Assembly (NCBI RefSeq): GCF_001660485.1
Contig: NZ_CP013979.1
Location: 1,922,001-1,986,000, forward strand
Direction of reading: 5' to 3'
DNA from: Agromyces aureus
Lineage (GTDB): Bacteria; Actinomycetota; Actinomycetes; Actinomycetales; Microbacteriaceae
DNA: 64,000 bases
Below the pieces are notes generated by a model. It was not told the DNA's origin and did no database searches. It saw only the letters and a program-made list of their open reading frames with translations. A program made the position numbers and the translations under genes. Positions 29,288-36,854 of this stretch are shown piece after piece; position 1 is the stretch's first letter, and each line of letters begins with the position of its first letter.

Positions 29288-30087
29288 CCGGCCACCGCCG
29301 CGAAGCCGGCCGCGCGCTCCATGAGGTCGGCCGCACTCGCGTCGCCGTCGTGGGCGAGCCGCACGACCTCGCCGATCACGACGACGGCGGGGGAGGCCAC
29401 CCGAGCTCGGCCCGCGGTCGTCACGATGTCGGCGAGGACCCCGATGGTGGTTCGCTGCTCGGACGAGAAGCCTCGTTCGACGATGGCCACCGGCATCCGC
29501 TCGGCCATGCCGGCGCGCGCCAGCCCCGCGGTGAGCGAGGGCAGCGTGTTGACGCCCATGAGCACCACGATGGTGCCGCCGAGGCCCGCGAGATGTTCGA
29601 GTTCGGATGCCGTGAGCGGCTGGTGCCCGGAGACGACCGTGAACAGGTGGCTGACGCCGCGGTGCGTGAGGGGGATGCCGGCGGCCCCCGGCACCGAGAT
29701 CGCGCTCGTGACACCGGGGATCACCTCGACGGGCACGCCGGCCTTGTGGCACGCGAGCACCTCCTCGCCGCCGCGGCCGAGCACGTACGGGTCACCGCCC
29801 TTGAGCCGCACGACCCGGGAACCGGCGAGGGCGTGCTCGACGAGCAGTCCCTCGATGCCGGTCTGCGGGATCGCGTGGTGGCCGGGGCGCTTGCCGACGT
29901 CGATGAGCAGCGCGGCCGGCGCGAGCTCGTCGAGGCGGTCGTGCGGGGCGAGGCGGTCGTAGAGCACGACATCGGCGTACCGCAGGGCCCGGACCGCCGC
30001 GAGCGTGAGCAGGTCCTCGCGGCCGGGGCCGCCGCCGACGAGGGTCACGCTGCCGACCGTGCCGCGGCCCGGCAGGTCGCCGTTCAC
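29284..30087 (-). CDS. cobA: Uroporphyrinogen-III C-methyltransferase
   Basis: A 267-residue SUMT that transfers two methyl groups to uroporphyrinogen III, giving precorrin-2 for siroheme. The protein is the methyltransferase domain alone: VTLVGGGPGREDLLTLAAVRAL near residue 15, VVLYDRLA, VVRLKGGDPYVLGRGGEE, the SAM-site VEVIPGVTSAISVPGAAGIPLTHRG and a final SPAVVVIGEVVRL. It lacks the CysG-type dehydrogenase/chelatase half; the chelatase is at 21.9 kb and no precorrin-2 dehydrogenase is in the window. The GTG start overlaps the nirB stop (GTGA) and its end overlaps nnaR, so all three are translationally coupled. Confidence 0.93.
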   Translation of the reverse strand: MNGDLPGRGTVGSVTLVGGGPGREDLLTLAAVRALRYADVVLYDRLAPHDRLDELAPAALLIDVGKRPGHHAIPQTGIEGLLVEHALAGSRVVRLKGGDPYVLGRGGEEVLACHKAGVPVEVIPGVTSAISVPGAAGIPLTHRGVSHLFTVVSGHQPLTASELEHLAGLGGTIVVLMGVNTLPSLTAGLARAGMAERMPVAIVERGFSSEQRTTIGVLADIVTTAGRARVASPAVVVIGEVVRLAHDGDASAADLMERAAGFAAVAG

Positions 30088-32693
30088 GCGTCCACCCCGC
30101 GGACGGGGATCCGGGTGCCGGCCACGAGCACGGCCTCGCCGCTCGCGCGCTCCTCGGCGGTCGCCGGCCGCATCTGGCCACGACCGTCCGGCACCTGGGC
30201 GACCGAGGGGTCCGGCACGTTCGGTGCGTTCACGAACGAGCGGAAGCGGCGCAGGCGCTCGGGGTCCGCGAGCGTCGCGGCCCATTCGTCCTCGTACGAG
30301 TCGACGTGACGGTCGACAGCACGCTCCAGCTCCTCGGCGAGCCCGAGCGAGTCGTGCACGACGACGTCGCGCACGTGGTCGAGCCCGCCCTCGATGTCCT
30401 CGATCCAGCGGGCTGTGCGCTGCAGCCGGTCGGCCGTGCGCACGTAGTACATGATGTAGCGGTCGATGTACTTCAGCAGCGTCTCGTCGTCGAGGTCGCT
30501 CGCGAGCAGCTGTGCGTGGGCCGGCTGGAATCCGCCGTTGCCGCCGACGTACATGTTCCAGCCCTGATCGGTGGCGATCACGCCGACGTCCTTGCCGCGG
30601 GCCTCCGCGCACTCCCGGGCGCAGCCCGAGACGCCGAACTTGAGCTTGTGCGGCGAACGGAGGCCGCGGTACCGCAGCTCGAGCTGCACGGCCATCGCGA
30701 CCGAGTCCTGCACGCCGAAGCGGCACCAGGTCGAGCCGACGCAGCTCTTCACGTTGCGGAGCGCCTTGCCGTAGGCCTGGCCCGATTCGAAGCCGGCATC
30801 GACGAGTCGCTTCCAGATGTCGGGCAGCTGGTCGAGGCGCGCGCCGAAGAGGTCGATGCGCTGGCCGCCCGTGATCTTCGTGTAGAGGCCGTAGTCGGCA
30901 GCGACCTGGGCGATCACGAGGAGCTTGTCGGGCGTGATCTCGCCGGCGGGGATGCGCGGCACGACCGAGTAGGTGCCGTCCTTCTGCATGTTCGCCATCG
31001 CTCGGTCGTTCGTGTCCTGCAGGCCGCCGCGACCGCCGTCGAGGATGTACGAGCCGTGCTGCGTCGCCAGGATCGAGCCGATCACGGGCTTGCAGACGTC
31101 GCAGCCGCGCCCCGTGCCGATGCGCGCGATGATCTCCTCGAACGAGGTGAGCTCGAGCACCCGGATCGACTCGAAGAGCTCCTGCCGAGAGAGCTCGAAG
31201 TGCTCGCAGAGGGCCCGCGAGGGCGTGATGCCCGACTTCGTGAGCTCGGCCTCGAGCAGCTTCTTCACGAGCGGAACGCACGAGCCGCATTGGGTGCCCG
31301 CCCGCGTGCAGGTCTTCAGCTCGCCGAGGTCGGTGCAGCCCTCGGCGTGCTCGGTGCCGTTCACGGCGTCGCGGATGGTGCCGGCCGCCACGTTGTTGCA
31401 CGCGCAGACGAGCGCCGATGCGGGCAGCTCGTCGCCGGCCGGCGCCTCCATGCCCGAGGCCGACAGGTATGCGGCCGGCTCCGACGAGAGCTGCATGCCG
31501 AGCATCGGCCGGAGCGAGGCGTACGGCGAGGCGTCGCCGACGAAGATGCCGCCGAGCAGGGTCTTCGCGTCGTCGGTCATGACGAGCTTCTGGTAGAGCC
31601 CGCGCGCCGGGTCGGCGTAGACGATCTCGAGCGCCTGCTCGGTGCGGGCCAGGGCATCGCCGAAGCTCGCGACGTCGACGCCCGAGAGCTTCAGCTTCGT
31701 CGCGTCGTCGATGGTCGTGAACTCCGCTGCGCCACCGAGCAGGCGATCCGCGACGACCTCGGCCATGGCGTTCGCGGGGGCGACGAGGCCGGTGCAGCGT
31801 CCTTCGAAGCTCGCGACCTCGCCGATCGCCCAGATGCCGGGGGCGGATGTCGCGCACGCGCCGTCGATCGCGACGCCGCCGCGCGGGCCGAGCTCGAGCC
31901 CGAGGTCGCGGGCGAGTTCGTCGCGCGGGCTGATGCCGATCGCGAAGACGACGAGATCGGCCTCGATCACGCGCTCGTTGGTGAGTTCCACCGCCGTGAC
32001 GGCGCCGCCCTCGACGCGGACGGCCGAGGGGCGTGCGCCGAGGTGCAGGCCGATGCCCTGGCCCGAGATGATGCGGCCGAGCGCCCGACCGGCTCCTTCG
32101 TCGAGCTGCGCCGACATGAGCCATCCGCCCGAGTGCACGACCGCGACGTGCGAACCGAGCTTGGCGAGACCACCGGCGGCCTCGAGTCCGAGCAGGCCGC
32201 CGCCCGCGACCACGACCCGGGCCGGACGCCCGTGGAGCTCCGCGAGGTGGGCCGACTCGGCAACGAGGTTGTCGACGTCCTCGACCGTGCGGTAGACCCG
32301 AATGCGTTCGGCGCCCGGCATCGGCGGCACCGGAGCGCTCGACCCGGTCGCCAGCACGAGTTCGTCCCAGCGCACCACGGTGCCCGCCGACGTCGTCGCG
32401 GTCCTCGCGGCGGGGTCGATCGACTCGACGCGCTCGCCGGTGATGAGGCGCACGCGCGACTCGTCCCACATGGCGGTCGGGTGCAGGGTCAGGTCTGCGG
32501 CTCCGTCGGCGAGCCGGGTGCTGAGGGCGACACGGTCGTACGGCAGGTGCGGCTCGTCGCCGATCACCGTGACGCGGAGCGTGCGCTCCTCGTCGCGCAT
32601 GTGCAGGCTGTCTGCGAGTCGGTGGGCGGCTGGGCCGCCGCCGACGATGACGACGTCGCGCGTGCGGATGCCGGCCGGGTTGTTCTCGGTCAT
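30084..32693 (-). CDS. nirB: NADH-dependent nitrite reductase, large subunit
   Basis: An 869-residue siroheme flavoprotein that reduces nitrite to ammonium. N-terminal FAD/NAD modules (VVIVGGGPAAHRLADSL; VVVAGGGLLGLEAAGG, about residue 150; IWAIGEVASFEG), a BFD [2Fe-2S] domain (ALVCACNNVAAGTIRDAV ... GTQCGSCVPLVKK, about 430-475), the ferredoxin-like half-domain, and the siroheme/[4Fe-4S] ligands in SCVGSTWCRFG and GVSGCARECAEA (about 660-705). The ATG has GGAGG 6 bases upstream; the open frame beyond it is read-through. First gene of nirB-cobA-nnaR, divergent from nirD, with a GlnR-type box 44 bases upstream. Confidence 0.95.
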   Translation of the reverse strand: MTENNPAGIRTRDVVIVGGGPAAHRLADSLHMRDEERTLRVTVIGDEPHLPYDRVALSTRLADGAADLTLHPTAMWDESRVRLITGERVESIDPAARTATTSAGTVVRWDELVLATGSSAPVPPMPGAERIRVYRTVEDVDNLVAESAHLAELHGRPARVVVAGGGLLGLEAAGGLAKLGSHVAVVHSGGWLMSAQLDEGAGRALGRIISGQGIGLHLGARPSAVRVEGGAVTAVELTNERVIEADLVVFAIGISPRDELARDLGLELGPRGGVAIDGACATSAPGIWAIGEVASFEGRCTGLVAPANAMAEVVADRLLGGAAEFTTIDDATKLKLSGVDVASFGDALARTEQALEIVYADPARGLYQKLVMTDDAKTLLGGIFVGDASPYASLRPMLGMQLSSEPAAYLSASGMEAPAGDELPASALVCACNNVAAGTIRDAVNGTEHAEGCTDLGELKTCTRAGTQCGSCVPLVKKLLEAELTKSGITPSRALCEHFELSRQELFESIRVLELTSFEEIIARIGTGRGCDVCKPVIGSILATQHGSYILDGGRGGLQDTNDRAMANMQKDGTYSVVPRIPAGEITPDKLLVIAQVAADYGLYTKITGGQRIDLFGARLDQLPDIWKRLVDAGFESGQAYGKALRNVKSCVGSTWCRFGVQDSVAMAVQLELRYRGLRSPHKLKFGVSGCARECAEARGKDVGVIATDQGWNMYVGGNGGFQPAHAQLLASDLDDETLLKYIDRYIMYYVRTADRLQRTARWIEDIEGGLDHVRDVVVHDSLGLAEELERAVDRHVDSYEDEWAATLADPERLRRFRSFVNAPNVPDPSVAQVPDGRGQMRPATAEERASGEAVLVAGTRIPVRGVDA

Positions 32694-32720
32694 GCTGCCT
32701 CCGTGGGCTCGAATGCTGCC

Positions 32721-32763
32721 AACGTAGGACCGGGCGGTTTCGGCCCTGTTACGTCGGCGTAAC
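32721..32763 (-). promoter_or_regulatory. GlnR-type box and -10 of nirB
   Basis: On the minus strand GTTAC (32759-32763), n6, GTAAC (32748-32752), n6, GAAAC (32737-32741), then 10 bases and TACGTT (32721-32726) as -10. The pair GTAAC-n6-GAAAC is an exact gTnAc-n6-GaAAc unit. The same GAAAC-n10-TACGTT arrangement serves nirD on the other strand. Confidence 0.75.
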
Positions 32764-32813
32764 CGCGACCGCAATCGTGCCTCACCACCGACGAGCGACC
32801 ATGTGAGGCGGGT

Positions 32814-32867
32814 TTCACCTCGGGGAAACACCTGTTGCCGCGCGCGGAAACACCCGCGCCGTACGTT
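32814..32867 (+). promoter_or_regulatory. GlnR-type box and -10 of nirD
   Basis: TTCAC (32814-32818), n6, GAAAC (32825-32829), n6, TGCCG, n6, GAAAC (32847-32851), then 10 bases and TACGTT (32862-32867). Three of the four half-sites fit the GlnR pattern at exact 11-base steps. It is the most complete box in the window together with that at 21807. Confidence 0.75.
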
Positions 32868-32895
32868 CGGCACATCCGAACGGGAGGAGCGCGAC

Positions 32896-33264
32896 ATGAC
32901 GATCACGATCGAACCGACGACCGAGGCGGCCACGACCTGGGTGCCGGTCTGCGAGATCGGGGACCTCGAGCAGGGCTGGGGCGAGGTGGCGCTGCTCGGC
33001 GCCGATCAGGTCGCACTCGTGCGCCTCGGCGACGACGAGATCTACGCCGTCGACCACCTCGACCCGCACACGGGCGCGCCCGTCATGGCACGCGGCATCA
33101 CGGGCTCACGCGGCGACCGGCCCACGATCGCGTCGCCGCTGCACAAGGAGGTCTACGACCTCGTCACGGGGGCGTGCTTCACGAACGCGGCCCTCGAACT
33201 CCGCACGTTCGCGTCGCGCATCGTCGACGGGGTGGTCGAGGTCGAGGTGCGCGCGGCAGCCTGA
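32896..33264 (+). CDS. nirD: Nitrite reductase small subunit
   Basis: A 122-residue Rieske-fold partner of NirB. The fold signature strands are present (VALVRLGDDEIYAVDHLDPHTG, SPLHKEVYDLVTGACF), but the Rieske cluster cysteines are replaced: DPH stands where CPH-like ligands occur and SPLH where CPxH occurs, so no [2Fe-2S] centre is expected, as in other NirD proteins. The ATG follows GGGAGGAGC at 32882-32890. It is transcribed alone, away from nirB, with its own GlnR-type promoter, and ends before a strong hairpin. Confidence 0.93.
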   Translation: MTITIEPTTEAATTWVPVCEIGDLEQGWGEVALLGADQVALVRLGDDEIYAVDHLDPHTGAPVMARGITGSRGDRPTIASPLHKEVYDLVTGACFTNAALELRTFASRIVDGVVEVEVRAAA

Positions 33265-33302
33265 ATGCCGCGTCGCCCACGGTCGACGGGCCCGTGAACG
33301 GC

Positions 33303-33353
33303 AGAACGCCGCGTCGCGGCATCCGGAACTCGGATGCCGCGACGCGGCGTTCT
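33303..33353. terminator. Perfect 23-bp-arm hairpin, bidirectional terminator
   Basis: Arms 33303-33325 and 33331-33353 are perfectly complementary with a 5-base loop, GAACT. It lies between convergent nirD and map, ending 6 bases before the map stop codon, and should stop transcription from both sides. Its loop-proximal 10 bases on each arm are copies of GCGGCATCCG and its complement. Confidence 0.85.
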
Positions 33354-33359
33354 CGGGTC

Positions 33360-34127
33360 TCAGCCCCGCTTCGTCAGCACGATCGGGTCGCCGTCGGTGA
33401 TCGCCACCGTGTGCTCGGCGTGCGCGCCGCGCGAGCCGTCGGCGCTCCGCAGGGTCCAGCCGTCGGGATCGGTGAAGATGCGGTCGGTGGTCTCGAGGAA
33501 CCACGGCTCGATCGCGACCACGAGGCCCGGCTTCAACGGCAGACCGCGGCCCGGACGCCCGTTGTTCGGGATGTGCGGGTCGCCGTGCATGGTGCGCCCG
33601 ACGCCGTGGCCGCCGAAGTCGGTGTTGATCGAGTAGCCCTCGGACTTCGCCACGTCGGCGATCGCGCGGGAGATGTCGCCGATCCGGTTGCCGACCCGCG
33701 CAGCCGCGATGCCCGCGTCGAGCGCTCGCTGCGTCGTGTCGATGAGCCGCAGGTCGGCCTCGCGCGGCGTGCCGACGACGATCGAGATCGCCGAGTCGGA
33801 CACCCAGCCGTTCACCGACGCGGCGAAGTCGAGGCTCAGCAGGTCGCCGTCGCGGAGCTTGTAGTCGTGGGGGAGGCCGTGCAGCACGGCATCGTTCACC
33901 GACGTGCAGATGACCTTGCCGAACGGGCTCGCGCCGAACGACGGGTGGTAGTCGATGTAGCAGCTCTCGGCGCCGGCCTTGCGGATCATCTCGTGCGCGA
34001 GCGCGTCGAGCTCGAGCAGGTTGACGCCGACGGCCGCGGCCTTCGACGTGGCGTCGATGACGCTCGCGACGAAGCGGCCGGCAGGGCGCATCTCGTCGAT
34101 CTCGGCGGTGGTCCTCAGTTCGATCAC
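33360..34127 (-). CDS. map: Methionine aminopeptidase, type I
   Basis: A 255-residue dimetal peptidase that removes the initiator Met. Metal ligands fall in LSLDFAASVNGWVSDSA (two Asp), GHGVGRTMHGDPHIPN (His), VVAIEPWF (Glu) and GAHAEHTVAIT (Glu). The substrate-site His is in YIDYHPSFGASPF, followed by FGKVICTSVNDAVLHGLP. The GTG start is preceded by GGAGAGG and gives MIELRTTAEIDEMRPAG. Here map stands alone downstream of the nitrate block instead of in the secY-adk-map cluster, so it may be one of two map genes. Confidence 0.94.
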   Translation of the reverse strand: MIELRTTAEIDEMRPAGRFVASVIDATSKAAAVGVNLLELDALAHEMIRKAGAESCYIDYHPSFGASPFGKVICTSVNDAVLHGLPHDYKLRDGDLLSLDFAASVNGWVSDSAISIVVGTPREADLRLIDTTQRALDAGIAAARVGNRIGDISRAIADVAKSEGYSINTDFGGHGVGRTMHGDPHIPNNGRPGRGLPLKPGLVVAIEPWFLETTDRIFTDPDGWTLRSADGSRGAHAEHTVAITDGDPIVLTKRG

Positions 34128-34202
34128 GGTGTTCCTCTCCGACGACCATTCTGTCGGCTCCGCCCTGAGTGAACACCCCGGCCGCGCCCTGGGGCGCCGC
34201 GT

Positions 34203-34208
34203 TACGCT
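34203..34208 (+). promoter_or_regulatory. -10 box of the small membrane protein gene
   Basis: TACGCT ends 6 bases before ATG 34215, with no ribosome binding site: another leaderless arrangement. It favours ATG 34215 over the in-frame GTG at 34209. Confidence 0.5.
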
Positions 34209-34214
34209 GTGATC

Positions 34215-34727
34215 ATGCTCTTCCGGCGCATCTTCTTCCGATGGATCCAGGCGGCCACGATCGTGCTGCCGGTCTGGTTGGTGGTCGGCTGGGCCGTGTT
34301 CGGCGGCGGCGGCTGGGGCACCCTCGGCCTCATCATCACGGTGCCGGTGACCTTCATCTCGCTGGCCGTCATCGCCCTGCTCACCTCGATTCGCCCGACC
34401 GTGCGCGAGACGCGCGCCGTGTCGTGGGCCGACGTCGGCATCCTCGGCGCCTGGCACGCGGCGATCGTCGCGTTCGGCTTCTCCGGGCCGGCGATGGCCT
34501 CGTTCGCGGTGCTCGCGATCGCGCTCGCACTCGTCGCGTTCTGGTACGCGATCGTGCAGCTCGTCCGCGACGGCGCCAAGCGCATGCAGGAGCAGATGGC
34601 CGAGTACGAGCGGCTTGCGCAGGCGGGCTCGGTTCCTCGAACGGATGCCGGCGGCTCACCGTCGGTGCAGCAGCCGTACGACCTCGGCGAGGTCATCGTC
34701 GTCGAGGAACGGCACCGCGAGGACTGA
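34215..34727 (+). CDS. Small membrane protein, family not recognised
   Basis: A 170-residue protein with four hydrophobic helices (about residues 10-30, 35-58, 75-92 and 94-115: AATIVLPVWLVVGWAVF, TLGLIITVPVTFISLAVIAL, ILGAWHAAIVAFGF, MASFAVLAIALALVAFWYAI), then a cytoplasmic charged helix (RDGAKRMQEQMAEYERL) and an acidic tail. I do not recognise a function; it resembles small MFS-unrelated inner-membrane proteins common in Microbacteriaceae. ATG 34215 is preferred because a -10 box ends 6 bases upstream. It is divergent from map and lies upstream of rplS. Confidence 0.72.
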   Translation: MLFRRIFFRWIQAATIVLPVWLVVGWAVFGGGGWGTLGLIITVPVTFISLAVIALLTSIRPTVRETRAVSWADVGILGAWHAAIVAFGFSGPAMASFAVLAIALALVAFWYAIVQLVRDGAKRMQEQMAEYERLAQAGSVPRTDAGGSPSVQQPYDLGEVIVVEERHRED

Positions 34728-34794
34728 CGCCCGTGCGCCGCACGGGGTCGTGCGGGTGACGCCTGTGCGCGGCATCCGCCCTCTCGAGCCCCGC

Positions 34795-34825
34795 TTTGGC
34801 GCAAGAGCGCCGAACATGGCACAAT
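34795..34825 (+). promoter_or_regulatory. rplS promoter with overlapping inverted repeat
   Basis: TTGGCG (34796-34801) and CACAAT (34820-34825) are 18 bases apart and make a good -35/-10 pair. An inverted repeat, TTTGGCGC-n4-GCGCCGAA (34795-34814, one mismatch), covers the -35 and most of the spacer and could be an operator or, alternatively, a terminator of the upstream gene. Confidence 0.5.
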
Positions 34826-34833
34826 AGAGGATT

Positions 34834-34896
34834 GTGCCGCCGCAGGACTCTGCCTCCGGGGAGCATGCACAGCGCGAGTGATCGTGCGGGCGGCAC
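34834..34896 (+). promoter_or_regulatory. Structured 5' leader of rplS
   Basis: The predicted transcript has a leader of about 125 bases. GTGCCGCC (34834-34841) can pair with GGCGGCAC (34889-34896), enclosing a 47-base region. Long structured leaders on ribosomal protein genes often serve autoregulation; I know of no described actinobacterial motif that this matches. Confidence 0.4.
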
Positions 34897-34956
34897 CAGA
34901 TTCTTCCAATCACCAATCCGCGTTCGACCGGTTGCGGGCGCAGAGAGCGAACCATC

Positions 34957-35304
34957 ATGCACATCCTCGACCATGTCGACGCTGCGAGCCTGCGCTCGGA
35001 CGTCCCCGACTTCCGTGCGGGTGACACCGTCAAGGTGCACGTCAACATCATCGAAGGCACGCGCTCGCGCGTCCAGGTCTTCCAGGGCGTCGTCATCGGC
35101 CGTTCGGGCGAAGGCGTCCGCGAGACCTTCACGGTCCGCAAGGTCAGCTTCCAGGTCGGCGTCGAGCGCAAGTTCCCGGTGCACTCCCCGGTGATCGACC
35201 ACATCGAGGTCGTCACCCGCGGTGACGTGCGTCGCGCGAAGCTCTACTACCTGCGCAAGCTCCGCGGCAAGAAGGCGAAGATCAAGGAGAAGCGCGACGC
35301 CTGA
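34957..35304 (+). CDS. rplS: 50S ribosomal protein L19
   Basis: A 115-residue L19, at the 30S-50S interface. Typical segments: [66 protein letters not shown] and the basic end [24 protein letters not shown]. The start [15 protein letters not shown] is normal. It lies apart from rpsP-trmD, with its own promoter and a long leader, and is followed by lepB and rnhB as in other actinobacteria. Confidence 0.97.
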   Translation: MHILDHVDAASLRSDVPDFRAGDTVKVHVNIIEGTRSRVQVFQGVVIGRSGEGVRETFTVRKVSFQVGVERKFPVHSPVIDHIEVVTRGDVRRAKLYYLRKLRGKKAKIKEKRDA

Positions 35305-35347
35305 TCCGGCTTCGCGGCCCGCGCGCCGCACGGGCCGCGGCCTTCGA

Positions 35348-35388
35348 CCTGAGCTCCTCACCCCTACACTTGGGGTGAGGAGCTCAGG
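35348..35388. promoter_or_regulatory. 17-bp-arm palindrome enclosing the lepB -10 box
   Basis: Arms 35348-35364 and 35372-35388 are perfectly complementary (17 bp) around a 7-base loop. The loop reads TACACTT, a fit to the -10 TANNNT, and TTCGAC 16 bases upstream (35343-35348) could be the -35. The element could terminate rplS, act as operator for lepB, or both. Confidence 0.6.
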
Positions 35389-35395
35389 CGGTTAA

Positions 35396-36151
35396 ATGAC
35401 AGAAGACATCAGCACCACTCGTATCGATGGCGATGGGAGGTCGGTGAACCGTCGCAAGCGCGGCGCACTGCTCTTCCTCCGGGATCTGCTCGTCATCTTC
35501 GTGGTGGCAGTCCTCGTCTCGTTCCTGATCAAGACGTTCCTGATCCGGTCGTTCTTCATCCCATCGGAGTCGATGGAGATGACGCTCGTGAAAGACGACC
35601 GCATCATCGTGAACCAGCTCGTGCCGGGCGTCACGCCGATCGAGCGCGGCGACGTCGTCGTGTTCAAGGATCCCGGCGGATGGCTGCCCGCGCGCGTCGA
35701 GCCCGAGGCGCCGCCGCTCGCGGCCGCGATCGACTGGTTCCTCGCGTTCGTCGGGCTCTCGGCCCCCGATTCGAACGACCACCTCGTCAAGCGCGTCATC
35801 GGGCTTCCCGGCGACCACGTCACGTGCTGCAACGCCCTCGGACAGATGAGCGTCAACGGCGTGCCGCTCGACGAGCCCTACGTGGTGCTCCCAGCCGGCG
35901 ACACGAAGGTGTCGCGCGACGACTTCGACCAGGTCGTGCCCGACGGCTCGCTCTGGGTCATGGGCGACAACCGGTACAACTCGAAGGACTCCCGCTACAA
36001 CGCCGACACGCCCCTCAAGGGCTTCGTGCCGATCGAGAACGTCGTCGGGCGTGCGTTCGTGGTGAGCTGGCCGGTCTCGCACTGGGCCTGGCTCGGCAAC
36101 TACCCCGAGACCTTCGCCGGGGTCGACGAGGCCGCAGAGGGCGGCGACTGA
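35396..36151 (+). CDS. lepB: Signal peptidase I
   Basis: A 251-residue membrane-anchored serine protease that cleaves Sec and Tat signal peptides. One N-terminal helix (LLVIFVVAVLVSFLIKTFLI, about residues 27-48) is followed by the catalytic Ser in FIPSESMEMTL and the general-base Lys in HLVKRVIGLPGDHV (about residue 128). The closing boxes are WVMGDNRYNSKDSR and PIENVVGRAFVVSWP. A 20-residue acidic/basic cytoplasmic start is normal. It lies 8 bases after a palindrome that encloses its likely -10 box and 2 bases ahead of rnhB. Confidence 0.95.
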   Translation: MTEDISTTRIDGDGRSVNRRKRGALLFLRDLLVIFVVAVLVSFLIKTFLIRSFFIPSESMEMTLVKDDRIIVNQLVPGVTPIERGDVVVFKDPGGWLPARVEPEAPPLAAAIDWFLAFVGLSAPDSNDHLVKRVIGLPGDHVTCCNALGQMSVNGVPLDEPYVVLPAGDTKVSRDDFDQVVPDGSLWVMGDNRYNSKDSRYNADTPLKGFVPIENVVGRAFVVSWPVSHWAWLGNYPETFAGVDEAAEGGD

Positions 36152-36152
36152 C

Positions 36153-36854
36153 ATGGCCCCGGCCGCCATCCCGAACCTCAAGGTCGAACGCGAGTACTTC
36201 GAGGGCGGAGCCCCGGTCGTGCTCGCGTGCGACGAGGTCGGCCGTGGGGCCCTCGCCGGCCCGGTCGCGGTCGGACTCGTGGTCATCGACTCCTCGGTGC
36301 GTCGCATGCCGACCGGGCTTCGCGACTCGAAGCTGCTCAGTGAGCCGAAGCGCGAACTCATGGCGCCGCGCGCCGGTTCGTGGGTGCGCGCCTGGGCGGT
36401 GGGCGAGGCGTCCGCCGCCGAGATCGACGAACTCGGCATCATGGCCTGCCTCGGCCTCGCCGGTTCGCGCGCCCTCGACGTGCTTCGCGGCATCGAGACG
36501 GCGGCCGGCCGGGCGACCGAGCTCGACGACGCCCCGCTCGTGCTCGACGGCAACCACGATTGGCTCAGCCGCTCGATCGACCACCGCGCCAGGGTGACCA
36601 CGCGCATCAAGGCCGACCGCGACTGCGCCTCGGTCGCCGCGGCATCCGTGCTCGCGAAAGTGCACCGCGACCGCCTCATGCACGCGGCGCACGCCGATCT
36701 GCCGCTCTACGCCTGGAACGAGAACAAGGGCTACTCGAGCCGTGCGCACTTCGACGCGATCGCCGAGCACGGGCCGAGCGGCCTGCACCGTCGTTCGTGG
36801 CTGCACGAACGACCGGTCGAGGCGCCCGCGCTCTTCGACCTCGGCGTAGGATGA
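36153..36854 (+). CDS. rnhB: Ribonuclease HII
   Basis: A 233-residue RNase HII that nicks RNA in RNA-DNA hybrids and removes single ribonucleotides from DNA. Catalytic acids: CDEVGRGALAGPVAVGLVV (Asp-Glu, about residue 28), LVLDGNHDWL (about 128) and KADRDCASVAAASVLAKVHRD (about 150). It closes with YAWNENKGYSSRAHFDAIAEHGPSGLHRRSW. It begins one base past the lepB stop and overlaps the next gene by 4 bases (ATGA). Confidence 0.95.
   Translation: MAPAAIPNLKVEREYFEGGAPVVLACDEVGRGALAGPVAVGLVVIDSSVRRMPTGLRDSKLLSEPKRELMAPRAGSWVRAWAVGEASAAEIDELGIMACLGLAGSRALDVLRGIETAAGRATELDDAPLVLDGNHDWLSRSIDHRARVTTRIKADRDCASVAAASVLAKVHRDRLMHAAHADLPLYAWNENKGYSSRAHFDAIAEHGPSGLHRRSWLHERPVEAPALFDLGVG

Noticed and set aside
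28157..29752. NnaR starting further upstream inside cobA
   Set aside because: The extra 155 codons are in a shadow frame of cobA; ATG 29287 overlaps the cobA stop as expected for coupling.
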